Below are positions 44,376 to 53,143 of a DNA stretch of 64,000 nt, one piece after another; position 1 is the first letter of the stretch; every line of letters begins with the position of its first letter. Source of the stretch: Oceanicella sp. SM1341 (lineage in GTDB: Bacteria > Pseudomonadota > Alphaproteobacteria > Rhodobacterales > Rhodobacteraceae); contig NZ_QRGC01000010.1 in assembly GCF_003448965.1 (NCBI RefSeq), forward strand, positions 1 to 64,000, read 5' to 3'. The translations under genes were made by a program, and so were the position numbers. The notes beneath the pieces were generated by a model. It was not told where the DNA came from. It did not search any database and saw only the letters and a program-made list of their open reading frames with translations.

Positions 44376-44421
44376 GGTTGACGGTGTCAACCGAGCTCGC
44401 CTATGGTTGACAATGTCAACT
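44376..44421. promoter_or_regulatory. Promoter with two TetR-type palindromic operators
   Basis: GGTTGAC-GGT-GTCAACC (44376-44392) is a perfect palindrome. GGTTGAC-AAT-GTCAACT (44405-44421) is its near copy, 29 bases centre to centre. TTGACG (44378-44383) inside the first could be a -35 box, with TATGGT about 18 bases later as -10. The operators would thus cover the promoter, giving repression. The downstream operon encodes an SDR and a TetR regulator, consistent with autoregulation. Confidence 0.75.
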
Positions 44422-44433
44422 TGGAGGGTTCAG

Positions 44434-45393
44434 ATGCCGACTGTTTTAATCACCGGCGGTCACAGTGGTATTGGCCTCGAATGCGTCAAGCACGTCGCGG
44501 CAAAAAAGTACGATTTAGTTCTGCTGGGGCGAAATGTTTCGAGGATGGATGAGGTTGCAGAGGACCTTCGCGCAAATTTCGCGGTGAAGGTGAGCCCAAT
44601 TCAAGTGGATCTGGGGTCATTGGCTTCAGTCCGCGAGGCAGCTTGCCGTTGCCTCACCTTGATTGAAAACGGTGAGGTCGCAGGTCTTCAGGCAGTCCTG
44701 TGCAATGCGGGTGCGACGTTCCGAGGTGAGCCGACTTATACTGAAGATGGTTACGAGCTGACCTTCACGACGAACTACCTCGGGCATTTCCTGCTTGTGC
44801 AGTTGTTGCTCGACGCCCTGAACAGGGAGGGGCGCATCGTCTTCACCGCGAGTGGCACCCATGACCCGGATACGGCGGACGGTCGGTTCATTGGTCGGGC
44901 CACGAAACCGGTGGCGGAGGCGCTGGCAAAAGCAGGACTTGACGGTCACCCGCCTCTGACCGGAGGCGAGCGTTATACAACGTCCAAGCTCTGTGTCATA
45001 TTGCACTGCTACGAACTGGACCGGAGGCTAAGGGCAGCCGGCCGGGGCATCACGACCATCGCCTACGACCCCGGTGCCATCGCCGAAACCGGATTGCTCA
45101 GGGATCTCCCGGGGGCGGCACGCGCGATAATAGGCTCGCGCGTCATGCGCTGGCTGATGAAACGGTTCGGGCTGACGCTTGGTGACCTCGAACAGTCGGG
45201 GCGTGCCCTTGCCGACCTCGCGACTGCGACCGCCTACGGCTCGGGATGCTACTATCAATGGCAAGACGGGGCCTTGGTCGAGAGGCGCTCCGCGGCAATG
45301 TCGTATGATCTGGAGTTGGCGCGAGATCTTTGGGCAGAATCTAGGAGGCTTTCGCGGCTTGGTCATGACGAGGAGCCGGGAATCCTAATATGA
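44434..45393 (+). CDS. Short-chain dehydrogenase co-transcribed with a TetR regulator
   Basis: This 319-residue protein starts MPTVLITGGHSGIGLECVKH. It continues with LCNAGATF and the Tyr/Lys site GERYTTSKLCVILHCYELDR (YxxxK), as in retinol-dehydrogenase-like SDRs. GGAGGG at 44423-44428 precedes ATG 44434; the upstream ATG in frame is ignored. The stop overlaps the TetR start by 4 bases, so expression is coupled. The C-terminal half has a WQDGALVERRS segment. The substrate is unknown. Confidence 0.88.
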   Translation: MPTVLITGGHSGIGLECVKHVAAKKYDLVLLGRNVSRMDEVAEDLRANFAVKVSPIQVDLGSLASVREAACRCLTLIENGEVAGLQAVLCNAGATFRGEPTYTEDGYELTFTTNYLGHFLLVQLLLDALNREGRIVFTASGTHDPDTADGRFIGRATKPVAEALAKAGLDGHPPLTGGERYTTSKLCVILHCYELDRRLRAAGRGITTIAYDPGAIAETGLLRDLPGAARAIIGSRVMRWLMKRFGLTLGDLEQSGRALADLATATAYGSGCYYQWQDGALVERRSAAMSYDLELARDLWAESRRLSRLGHDEEPGILI

Positions 45394-45953
45394 CGACGTA
45401 CGAAACGCTGGTCGAGACCGCAGCAAATCTGCTGGATTGTGGAGGTGAAGCAGCAGTGACTTTGCGCGCGGTCGGCAAAGGCGCGGGTCTTTCGCACAAT
45501 GCTCCATACAAGCATTTCGAGAGCCGTGACGCCCTGCTTGCCGCCGTTGCTGCGGCGGATCTTGACAACCTCACCGCCTCATTCGCCGAGCTCCGCAAGG
45601 CGGACCAAGCACCCAAAGACATGCTCATGAAAGCCATCGGAGCACTTGTGACCTTTGGGCGCGAACGGCCGGCCCGCTACCGCCTCGTGTTCAGTGTTCC
45701 GGCCCTCGCCCGCAATCATTCCGACTTGCAGAAGAAGAGCACCGCCTGCGTGGAACAAGTCATGGCCATGGTTGTGGAATGCCAAAGGGATTTCCAACTC
45801 CCTGACGCATCAGCCAAGGGTCTGACAAGTCTCTTTCTCGCGACCATGCATGGGCTCGTCTCTATGGAGGCCAACGGGGTCCTGTCAAAGGAGAAGGGGC
45901 TGCCCAGTATCGAAGAGGGGCTCGATCTGATGTTCGAGCTGTTCTCCCGCTAA
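45390..45953 (+). CDS. TetR-family repressor
   Basis: This 187-residue protein has an N-terminal HTH in VTLRAVGKGAGLSHNAPYKH (with FESRDALLAAVAAADL) and a helical ligand domain (WHG-type, TMHGLVSMEANG). It probably binds the two TTGAC-n3-GTCAA palindromes at 44376-44421 and represses its own operon. The ATGA overlap with the SDR ties repressor level to enzyme level. The ligand, perhaps an SDR substrate, is inferred. Confidence 0.92.
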   Translation: MTTYETLVETAANLLDCGGEAAVTLRAVGKGAGLSHNAPYKHFESRDALLAAVAAADLDNLTASFAELRKADQAPKDMLMKAIGALVTFGRERPARYRLVFSVPALARNHSDLQKKSTACVEQVMAMVVECQRDFQLPDASAKGLTSLFLATMHGLVSMEANGVLSKEKGLPSIEEGLDLMFELFSR

Positions 45954-46145
45954 TCGATGGGGGGCATGACCGCTTCGTATTGAGTACCACGGCTTAACAA
46001 CCCATTCTAACATTGCGGCCTTATTTGGTTACCTCCGCCCTGCCATTTGATGCGAGAGGTCCTGGGGCAGGGCGATGAGAGCTTTGTCCGAAGTACGTCA
46101 TCACTGTGCCGGGCATTGCGACGGCATCTCATCGCAGGAGTTCTT

Positions 46146-47147
46146 ATGTCCCTCTACACCCTAAACAGAAGAAAGATTATGCTCACGGCAATTTCGTCCG
46201 CAGGCGCTTCTCTGACTTTGCCTGCCAGCATTTCACTGGCACAGACGGCGACCACGAGCGTACCGGGAGCCCCTGACCAGAATGCCGGATACTATCGCTT
46301 TCGGGTCGGAGAGGACATCTCGGCCACAGTGCTGAGCGACGGGTTGATCGGCGGCCCGCCGCAAGTCTACGCCAGCACTGCCCCGGAAGCGGAGCTCGAG
46401 GAGGTTCTGACGCATGCTTTCTTGCCGACCGATCGGCTGACGCTGAACCTCAACACTCTTCTGATCGAGGTGAATGGCAGGCGGATCCTTCTCGAGGCGG
46501 GCGCCGGGCAGACGATGGGTCCACAGGGCGGGGCCATCTTCGCGAACCTCGCCGCCATCGGTCTGACTCCGGGCGACATCGACATCGTAGTTGTCTCGCA
46601 CACTCACCCAGACCACGTCGGCAATCTGCGCGCAGCCGATGGCGGTAGTGCTTTCCCGAACGCGACAGTTTTTGCGCCCCGTGCTGATTGGGACTTCTTT
46701 GTGAACAATGACCCGGACCTGTCTTACATGCCAGTTTCGGCAGACTTCCGTCGCAATTTCTCTGCGGCCATTAAACGGAGCGTAGAGCCCATCGCAGGTG
46801 AGATTGAGCTCTATGACGCGGGAGACGAAATCGTTCCCGGTTTGACAACTATTTCGGCCGTCGGCCATACGCCCGGCATGGCGAATTTTCTCGTCCACTC
46901 AGGCGTCGACCAGTTGTTGCTGACGGCGGATCTTGCCTACCATCCCGTGGTCAACATCGACCAGCCCTGGTTGCCCGGACCTGATCGGGACAAGGAAACC
47001 GCATTGAGGTCTAGGATGCGTATCTTCGACATGGCAGCCGCGGAAAGGATGCTCGTGCTTGGCTTCCACTATCCGTTCCCCGGGCTCGGCCGGATGTTGC
47101 GCACTGACGCTGGCTACGCGTGGGTACCGGCAAACTGGCAGTTCTGA
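46146..47147 (+). CDS. Exported MBL-fold metallo-hydrolase (copy 2)
   Basis: This 333-residue protein has an N-terminal export signal (LNRRKIMLTAISSAGASLTL ... SLAQ) and the zinc motif SHTHPDHVGN (His152, His154, Asp156, His157). HTPGMANFLVHSG and a C-terminal YPFPGLGRM...GYAWVP segment follow. Like the copy at 35719-36690 it carries the GYYR-x-R-x-G opening, so the two are paralogues. AGGAG precedes ATG 46146. No regulator is adjacent except the TetR gene 190 bases upstream. Confidence 0.88.
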   Translation: MSLYTLNRRKIMLTAISSAGASLTLPASISLAQTATTSVPGAPDQNAGYYRFRVGEDISATVLSDGLIGGPPQVYASTAPEAELEEVLTHAFLPTDRLTLNLNTLLIEVNGRRILLEAGAGQTMGPQGGAIFANLAAIGLTPGDIDIVVVSHTHPDHVGNLRAADGGSAFPNATVFAPRADWDFFVNNDPDLSYMPVSADFRRNFSAAIKRSVEPIAGEIELYDAGDEIVPGLTTISAVGHTPGMANFLVHSGVDQLLLTADLAYHPVVNIDQPWLPGPDRDKETALRSRMRIFDMAAAERMLVLGFHYPFPGLGRMLRTDAGYAWVPANWQF

Positions 47148-47360
47148 CGCTGGCTACGTTGCCCGAACACCTTGGAGGTTACGGGCAACGCAGTCCGGCT
47201 CGGCCACATACGGACGCAACTGACTAACTCTACCGCAGTCAATAGGTCAAACGGGGTGCGATCGTGATGGTCCGGGTTGCGCATCCTGTATACCGTATCC
47301 GGCTAGCTATTCATGCATTTCGAGCGTGGGGAGATTGCATGGTCGGGCGCACCGCGCGCC

Positions 47361-47945
47361 CTATTGCCCGCGAACTCGTTCTACCGCCTCTATTTCAGTT
47401 TCGGTGGGCTCGATGCCGAGGGACTCGTACAAGGTTGCGTTCGCGTATTCAGCTATTCGAACGATTTGCCCGTCATCGATATCAAATCTCGTGATATAGA
47501 CATTTCTATAGCGCTCGCCCGAGTGGGTGACAGTTGCATCACCTCGACCTTCGAGAAACGCAGTCCTGCCATCGGCGGATTCGGTCCACTGCGGGTCTGG
47601 CCAGTGCAGGTTCTCAAATTTCCGAAACAGGCCGTATGTGTAGTCCAAAACTTCCTCCTTGCCGACAAAAAGACCTTGAGGGTCACCGGTGGCTTCCGAT
47701 GAGATGGGAAAGATTTGTTCGACGTCTTCCGCAAGGCTTCGCTCGATACCCTCCCGGTCACCTGTTTCGATAAATCTGACGTAATCCTGCGCAATCTCAA
47801 GTGCGCTTCTTTCCGGAGAAGTAGTAGTTTGCGCAAAGGGCATACTTGCCATTGAAGCTGAAGTCGCAGCTGCGATTATTAACGCGCTCCACCGGGGCAT
47901 CGGAAGTTTGAGGAACTTTCGCTTCTCAATTGAAAGAAGGGACAT
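47361..47945 (-). CDS. Exported NTF2/SnoaL-like protein
   Basis: This 194-residue protein has a hydrophobic leader (ALIIAAATSASMASMPFAQT). An NTF2-like fold pattern follows: ALEIAQDYVRFIETGDREGI, LDYTYGLFRKFENLHWPDPQ and a C-terminal ITRFDIDDGQIVRIAEYANA. Such domains serve as polyketide-cyclase or isomerase-type enzymes or as ligand-binding modules. The start at 47945 follows GGAGAG. It is convergent with the MBL gene, with 213 bases between. Confidence 0.75.
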   Translation of the reverse strand: MSLLSIEKRKFLKLPMPRWSALIIAAATSASMASMPFAQTTTSPERSALEIAQDYVRFIETGDREGIERSLAEDVEQIFPISSEATGDPQGLFVGKEEVLDYTYGLFRKFENLHWPDPQWTESADGRTAFLEGRGDATVTHSGERYRNVYITRFDIDDGQIVRIAEYANATLYESLGIEPTETEIEAVERVRGQ

Positions 47946-48437
47946 CGATCTCTCCATTAATTTTCGTTGTGCCTTCAAGGTAATCTCAACTACCAATGAC
48001 AGTACTCGCATTTCTACGCTCCAGCGCGCCACCGAGCGACGCCATGTTACACGGGGCTTGGGCCCCGTTTTTCCTACTTCTCGCGACGTGTGACGATTAC
48101 TTGCTCAGCTTCCGCTTCTGCGAGCTGCCTGTTGTGTTTCTAGAGGCGGCGGAGGGGTACTGTGTAAGTGAACGCGGGTCCGAGCGCTGGATGCGTGGAT
48201 CTCTTCCGAAAGTTGTCGGCACTTGGCGCCTGTCCAGACATGCGCATCCGCCGCGGAGAGGAACCGTCGAGCCGGCTGGAACGCAGTTGCCTCGAAGACA
48301 ATCAGCGCGGCAAGGTCTTCAGGGGCGCTGGGCTGGGCTCCGTTTGCCCAAGCAACGAAGCTTCAACTATTGAGAGCCAACTTCGGTGCTGCGTACACCG
48401 AACAGTCTGATTTGGAAACGAGCCCGTTCACGAACAA
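47946..48437. other. Gene-poor stretch with a terminator
   Basis: About 490 bases without a supported gene. It holds a strong hairpin terminator (48051-48072) and then a LysR remnant at its right end. Several short frames on the plus strand (such as 48156 onward) have no family resemblance. They may be decayed sequence from the missing N-terminal part of that LysR gene. Confidence 0.4.
48051..48072 (+). terminator. Rho-independent terminator
   Basis: ACGGGGC (48051-48057) pairs with GCCCCGT (48062-48068) around loop TTGG, followed by four more Ts. It reads as a plus-strand terminator, but no intact plus-strand gene lies close upstream. It may be a remnant of a deleted gene. Confidence 0.7.
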
Positions 48438-48706
48438 GACACCGCTAAGCGCCTGGAAAGTGGACTGGGGGTGCAGTTGCTTTCGCGGTGCGACACGCAC
48501 AGCCCTGCGCCTAAAGCCGCAGGTCATCGGCGGCTTGAGAGCTTTGTGCCGGCGATCGCAGGGCTCGACGCCGAAATCGAGGATCTGGGCCTACTGCGGG
48601 AGCACCCGGGCGGGCGTCTACGTGTGACTATTGGTAAACATGCTGCGGACGCCCTGGTCTGGCGGACTTTTTCGCGCTGGATGGCGGCCTTCTTTGCGAT
48701 CCTGCG
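48438..48706 (+). pseudogene. LysR regulator fragment
   Basis: The frame gives a typical LysR middle part: LESGLGVQLLSRC, then LESFVPAIAGLDAEIEDLGL and REHPGGRLRVTIGKHAADAL and a W-R-T-F-S-R segment. The winged-helix N-terminus is missing, and the effector domain stops after about 90 residues, where the sequence departs from the family. It is a truncated pseudogene. The neighbouring minus-strand SDR may once have been its target. Confidence 0.65.
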
Positions 48707-48798
48707 GCAGGGAGGGGCGTGAGCGGACCGGCCCCTCAGACGGCCAGGACCGCCAGTCGATCAGGTTGCCGACGCCCGGTGACTAGGTCTTGCAGACG

Positions 48799-49554
48799 CT
48801 ACCACGGAAGCGCTCCGTGCTCGGCGTGAGTGAAGGTTCCGGTCGGGCTCGGGTCTTCGAGCAGTGCAAGGCGAACGGCTTCGGCCGCGCCTTGTTCGAC
48901 CGTATCAGTGCCAGCAAACCCGGTCAGCCGTGTCCGCGTGTAGCCCGGCGATACGGCGTTGACGCGGATACCCTCGGGTTCCAGCTCGATAGCCATGGCA
49001 AGGGTCAGGCCGTTCAGCGCCGTCTTCGACGCGCAATACCCGGCGTCGAACCCGGACCGAAGCGGAAAGTCCGATTGCGCGTTTAGAGTGAGTGATCCTG
49101 CGCCACTGGAAATGTTCACGATACGAGCGCCAGGGGTAATGCGCAGTACGGGCAGCATTGCCTGATAGACCGCAAGAACTCCGAACACATTAGTATCCCA
49201 AATTCGGCGTATGTCCTGCATGGGTATGACGGATGGCCGACCAGCCTGAGCCAATTGCTGAGATGTAACCTCTCCCGTCAGCGCGGTGGCAATGGCGGCG
49301 TTCTGCACCAGCACGTCGAGCCGTCCAAAGTCCGATCGGACACGCTCCGCCGCCGCCTTGACAGACGTTTCGTCCGTTACATCCAGTTGTAGTGGAACGA
49401 CATTCGATCCGATCTCGCGCGCGGCGATCTCGCCGCGCGCGAGATCTCGGGAGCCGAGGAGCACTGTCAAACCGTGACCAGAGAGGTCGGTTGCAATCTG
49501 GAAACCTATACCCTGGTTGGCACCGGTGATGAGTGCGACGCGCGATGTATGCAT
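48799..49554 (-). CDS. Short-chain dehydrogenase divergent from TetR
   Basis: This 251-residue SDR has VALITGANQGIGFQIATDLS, QNAAIA (in place of NNAG), and GYCASKTALNGLTLAMAIEL with the Tyr/Lys pair. The end, SPTGTFTHAEHGALPW, is typical of SDRs with a short C-terminus. It lies 113 bases from the divergent TetR gene, and two operators lie between, so repression by that TetR is likely. The substrate is unknown. Confidence 0.9.
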   Translation of the reverse strand: MHTSRVALITGANQGIGFQIATDLSGHGLTVLLGSRDLARGEIAAREIGSNVVPLQLDVTDETSVKAAAERVRSDFGRLDVLVQNAAIATALTGEVTSQQLAQAGRPSVIPMQDIRRIWDTNVFGVLAVYQAMLPVLRITPGARIVNISSGAGSLTLNAQSDFPLRSGFDAGYCASKTALNGLTLAMAIELEPEGIRVNAVSPGYTRTRLTGFAGTDTVEQGAAEAVRLALLEDPSPTGTFTHAEHGALPW

Positions 49555-49603
49555 AGTATCTCCTGACGGTTGCTAGTCTCGAACAGCGCATATGAGTATA
49601 ATT

Positions 49604-49643
49604 GGAGCATTGCTCCGCATGCCGACATAAGGAGCAATGCTCC
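49604..49643. promoter_or_regulatory. Paired palindromic operators between SDR and TetR
   Basis: GGAGCA-T-TGCTCC (49604-49616) and GGAGCA-A-TGCTCC (49631-49643) are two perfect 6-bp-arm palindromes, 27 bases apart centre to centre. They sit between the divergent SDR (from 49554) and TetR (from 49668) genes. This is the usual layout for a TetR repressor controlling both directions. Confidence 0.75.
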
Positions 49644-49667
49644 GTTTTGCAAGTATTGGACAAACTT

Positions 49668-50267
49668 ATGGTCAGAAAGCCACCCGACGTCGCAGCGAGT
49701 CCCGGACACGGCCCCAAGCCTCTTCGCGTGGATGCGCAGCGTAGCGTTGAGGCGATCGTCGTGGCAGCTGCGCAGCTTTTTGCCGAACAGGGTGTGGACG
49801 TCACGACGCGTGAGATTGCGCAACGGGCGGGGGTTGGCATGGGAACGCTCTATCGCCGCTTCCCGCGCCGTGCTGATCTGGTCGGAGCCGTCTTCCGGAC
49901 CGAGTTCGACGCCTGTGTTGCGGCGGCCGAGCGGCTCCGACGCGATCGGCCTGCCTTTGAGGCGCTGGCGGAATGGATGCAGATCTATGTTCGATTTCTC
50001 GGCACGAAACAGGGTCTCGCCAAGGCGGTCAGTTCAGACGATCCGGTCTATACGGGGATGTATCCCCTCTTCGAGAAGCGCCTTCGGCCTGCGGTGGACA
50101 GCCTCTTCGCCGGTGCTGTGGAGGAAAGATCGGTGCGGTCCGACGTAGATCCGGGCGACATCCTCGCAGCCGTTTCCACGCTGTGCCTTTCTGCGCATGT
50201 GGGCCGGCCGGATCACGCCGCGCGGATGGTCGCGCTGCTGATCGAGGGTTTGCGCCGCAAGCCTTGA
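49668..50267 (+). CDS. TetR-family repressor of the divergent SDR
   Basis: This protein of about 199 residues has an N-terminal HTH (IVVAAAQLFAEQGVDVTTRE ... GVGMGTLYRRFPRRADLVGA). The C-terminal ligand domain resembles the SbtR/YsiA-like class. ATG 49668 follows a weak ribosome site; the longer frame from 49602 would run through the operators. It is predicted to bind the GGAGCAnTGCTCC sites. The ligand is not known. Confidence 0.9.
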   Translation: MVRKPPDVAASPGHGPKPLRVDAQRSVEAIVVAAAQLFAEQGVDVTTREIAQRAGVGMGTLYRRFPRRADLVGAVFRTEFDACVAAAERLRRDRPAFEALAEWMQIYVRFLGTKQGLAKAVSSDDPVYTGMYPLFEKRLRPAVDSLFAGAVEERSVRSDVDPGDILAAVSTLCLSAHVGRPDHAARMVALLIEGLRRKP

Positions 50268-50351
50268 ACGTCCCGCATCAGGCGAGGCAGCGTCGCGCCG
50301 ACTATCTTCGACTATGGACCGCTCACCACTCAGTCTGTCGCGGACCGGCCA

Positions 50352-50520
50352 GCAGCCGGTGTCTACTCGGACATATGCCCGAACGTGCGCCGCGTGTACG
50401 AAGGCACTTGGCGAAGCATAGCCGACATCACGGGCAATCGCTGGGATATCGCCGCCGCCGCCCAGAGTCCCGCGCCATGCCAGTAGCATTCGCCAGCGTA
50501 TCAGGCAGTCCAGAGGCGGC
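50352..50520 (-). pseudogene. AraC regulator C-terminal fragment
   Basis: On the minus strand the frame contains LIRWRMLLAWRGTL, then DIPAIARDVGYASPSAFVHA, a classical second HTH of an AraC regulator. The upstream HTH and the N-terminal domain are missing, and after VHAAHV the match is lost. It is a decayed remnant, lying in 389 bases otherwise without a gene (50268-50656). Confidence 0.55.
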
Positions 50521-50656
50521 TGGTCGACGCGCCTGGGGCGCAGGACTAAGGAGGATCGAAGGACGGCAAAGACAGGGGCCGGTGTCGTCCTCTGGCTTAG
50601 TAAAGTGGGCGTGCAACGTGTCGATACCCGGTTCACACGCCCGTTCAGTCGAGGCT

Positions 50657-51388
50657 CTAGATAAACCCGCCATTGGCCCGAAGGACCTGCCCGTTGACCC
50701 AGCCGCCGTCCGGCCCGGCCAGAAACGACACGGCCGCGGCGATGTCCTCTGGGGTGCCGAGCCTTTCAAGTGGGGGCAGGACCGCGAGCCGGTCGATCTC
50801 CTCCTGGCTCTTGCCTTGCAGGAAAAGGGGCGTCGCGACCGGGCCCGGTGCCACTGCATTCACCGAGATACCGCGCCCGCGCATCTCATTGGCAAAAACC
50901 CGCACCAGTCCTTCGACACCCAGTTTGGAGGCGATGTATGCGCCGTAGCGCGGAAAGTTGACGCCAATAACGCTGGTGGACAAAGCGATGAACCGCCCGC
51001 TCTTTGGCATGTGCTCGGCTGCCGCGCACATAGCGAGGTAAGTGCCGCGAAGGTTTGTCGCGATGGTCCGGTCGAAACCGTCTAGCGCGTTCGCGCTGAT
51101 CGGAGCAAGTTCCATCATACCTGCGGAATGGACAACGACATCGCATGTGCCGCGTGCCATCACCGTGTCGAACATCTCTGCCACCTCGACCTCCTGGCTG
51201 ACGTCCGCACGAATGGAGAATGCCGCGCCTCCTGCCGCAGCGAGCTCGGCAACGACCTTGTCGGCGGCCTCCGACGCTCCACAATATTGCACGGCAACTT
51301 GAAAGCCATCCGATGCAAGACGCTTTGCGATGCTTCCGCCGATGCCCCCCGATCCGCCTGTGACAAGCGCTGTCTTCCCGTTTTCCAT
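50657..51388 (-). CDS. SDR family oxidoreductase (FabG-like)
   Basis: This 243-residue classical SDR has TALVTGGSGGIGGSIAKRLA, HSAGMM, and YGAYIASKLGVEGLVRVFAN (Tyr/Lys). The C-terminal PEDIAAAVSFLAGPDGGWVN plus the QVLRANGGFI end is common to 3-oxoacyl-reductase-like SDRs. ATG 51388 follows AAGG; the long upstream frame is not real. It is 224 bases downstream of an AraC gene on the same strand. The substrate is unknown. Confidence 0.9.
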   Translation of the reverse strand: MENGKTALVTGGSGGIGGSIAKRLASDGFQVAVQYCGASEAADKVVAELAAAGGAAFSIRADVSQEVEVAEMFDTVMARGTCDVVVHSAGMMELAPISANALDGFDRTIATNLRGTYLAMCAAAEHMPKSGRFIALSTSVIGVNFPRYGAYIASKLGVEGLVRVFANEMRGRGISVNAVAPGPVATPLFLQGKSQEEIDRLAVLPPLERLGTPEDIAAAVSFLAGPDGGWVNGQVLRANGGFI

Positions 51389-51612
51389 CCCGGCCTTCCC
51401 TCTGGTCGTGACGCACAACGAGCGCGTCCTGAAGTGGGTAAGTGGACGTCGGAACTGATGAAGACTACGGTCGCAATACTGAATGGACCGATTAGAACTA
51501 CTAATCAATATTTGGTCAGCACGGCCGGATTCTCGCGCCGCACTTCCGCGGACTAGTGCACCCATAACGGGCCCCTGATCGCGCCGCCGGCGACCGGGCG
51601 TTGTGTTGGGGC

Positions 51613-52539
51613 CTACGGCGCCAACTTCGACAGGGCCTCGCGCTGATACCGGCGCGGTGGCGTCCCCATTTCGCGTTTGAAAGCAGCGGCGAAGGCGTGT
51701 TCGGAGGTGTACCCGAGGGTCGCCGCGATCGCGCCAATGCTGTCTTTCGTTTCGATCAGTCGCTCGCCGGCCAGCATCATGCGCCAGCGTGCGACGTAGG
51801 CCATGGGGGTAGCGCCGACCAATACCCGGAACCGCTCGGCAAAGACGGTTCGCGAAAGCCCGATGGTCATGGCCAGCACTTCGACGGTCCAGGCACGAGC
51901 TGGGTCCTGATGGATTTCCCGGATCGCGGCGCCAATATGTGGATCGGCCAGCGCAGCGAGCCAACCTGTCTCGGCTGGTCCCTGCCGTTCGACATGTAGT
52001 CGGAGCGTCTGAACCAGCATCATGTGCGACAATTGCTGCGCCATCAGAGATGATCCGGGCCGGCCATCCCGCATTTCCTCCATCATCATCTCGATGAGAT
52101 CCCGCAGCCGCGCACGGCCGTCGGCGGCCACGACCCGGATCAGCGGCGGCAGTGATTGAAGGATCAGGCCGGCGTGGCGACCGTTCACCTCGAAACGGCT
52201 TCCAACGAGGTAGCAATCTCCGCCGCCGTTCATCGTGACGACACCGCCGCTGTTGTCCGGGTCCAGAACTTCGCTTGCGCGGTGAGGCGTGACGTCCGGA
52301 CCACTCGAGATCACGACATCGCGCCCGGAGGGAAGAACGAAGCACTCGCCCGCCTGGAGCTGGATCGCCGTGCCAGCCGGCTCGGGGCGGAGCCAGCAGG
52401 TGCCGCTGACCACCGCATAGCACTTGATCCGGCCCGCGAGATCGTCGAGCGCGAGCGCCCAGCTGCCGCCGGCATCGAAACCGGCGGTGATGTAGCTTCG
52501 CGGCTTGAGCAGCGACAGCAGGTCAGAGAGAGGGTCCAT
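51613..52539 (-). CDS. AraC-family regulator with cupin domain (copy 1)
   Basis: This 308-residue protein has a cupin-type N-terminal domain (PLSDLLSLLKPRSYITAGFD, then IKCYAVVSGTCWL and GECFVLPSGRD). It has a double HTH C-terminus (VEVLAMTIGLSRTVFAERFR; IGAIAATLGYTSEHAFAAAF). The same domain order, with PLSDILSLLRPRSYISSGLE, is seen in the regulator at 56636-57568, so they are paralogues. It is divergent from the SRPBCC/quinone oxidoreductase operon, the probable target. Confidence 0.92.
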   Translation of the reverse strand: MDPLSDLLSLLKPRSYITAGFDAGGSWALALDDLAGRIKCYAVVSGTCWLRPEPAGTAIQLQAGECFVLPSGRDVVISSGPDVTPHRASEVLDPDNSGGVVTMNGGGDCYLVGSRFEVNGRHAGLILQSLPPLIRVVAADGRARLRDLIEMMMEEMRDGRPGSSLMAQQLSHMMLVQTLRLHVERQGPAETGWLAALADPHIGAAIREIHQDPARAWTVEVLAMTIGLSRTVFAERFRVLVGATPMAYVARWRMMLAGERLIETKDSIGAIAATLGYTSEHAFAAAFKREMGTPPRRYQREALSKLAP

Positions 52540-52587
52540 GGTGTTTCCGGACGACCGCGTAAACCTCTGGGATGCTCTCGTATAGAT

Positions 52588-52600
52588 CGTTCGGCGAACG
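52588..52600. promoter_or_regulatory. Palindrome in the AraC/SRPBCC divergent promoter
   Basis: CGTTCG-G-CGAACG is a perfect 13-bp palindrome, placed within the 142-base divergent intergenic region. An outer imperfect ATAGA/TCTAT pair flanks it. It may bind the AraC regulator or a second factor. AraC proteins usually bind direct repeats, so the assignment is weak. Confidence 0.45.
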
Positions 52601-52681
52601 GCGTCTATCTCTCTGCTCGAACGCGTCGGGAAGGCAATGGTCGATGCGGCCTCCCGTCTCTCGCAAACGAAAGGAAAGCCA

Positions 52682-53143
52682 ATGGTGGAAGTCTGTGCAA
52701 GCGGCGTCATCGACGCCGATGTCGATACCGTCTGGTCCGGTCTCCGGGATTTCTCGGGCCCTGCTAGATGGGTGCGCAACATCGTCTCGAGCGATATCGA
52801 GGAAGGAAAGCCCGTGGATCAGGTGGGCGCCGTGCGGCGCCTGGTGTTCGACAGCGGTTCGGAACTGCGCGAACGTCTGATCGCTCTGTCGGATCACGAC
52901 CGCTACTTCCGCTATGCCCTGCTGCCTCCGACGTCACTTCCGATCGAGGATTACAACGGCAAGGTCCAGGTTTTCCCGGTCGTGGAGTCGGGCCGGTCTT
53001 TCGTGCGCTGGTGTGGAAATTTCACCATCCGCGAGGGAGAGCCCGAAGAGGTTATGGACTGGGTGCGGGGCATCTATCAGCGCGACATCGAGGACATGCA
53101 ATCCTGCTTCGGCAGGTCGGTGCTGGCGGGAGCACAGCCATGA
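52682..53143 (+). CDS. SRPBCC (START-like) family protein
   Basis: This 153-residue protein starts MVEVCASGVIDADVDTVWSG. It has the helix-grip pattern LRDFSGPARWVRNIVSSDIE, GAVRRLVFDSGSELRERLIA and a final helix MDWVRGIYQRDIEDMQSCFG, typical of polyketide-cyclase/SRPBCC proteins that bind hydrophobic ligands. AAAGGA precedes the ATG at 52682. Its stop overlaps the next gene (ATGA), so both are coupled. Confidence 0.88.
   Translation: MVEVCASGVIDADVDTVWSGLRDFSGPARWVRNIVSSDIEEGKPVDQVGAVRRLVFDSGSELRERLIALSDHDRYFRYALLPPTSLPIEDYNGKVQVFPVVESGRSFVRWCGNFTIREGEPEEVMDWVRGIYQRDIEDMQSCFGRSVLAGAQP

Noticed and set aside
51389-52423. Upstream extension of the SDR frame (minus strand) over the AraC gene
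   Set aside because: It overlaps the real AraC gene and has no similarity; the SDR begins at 51388.
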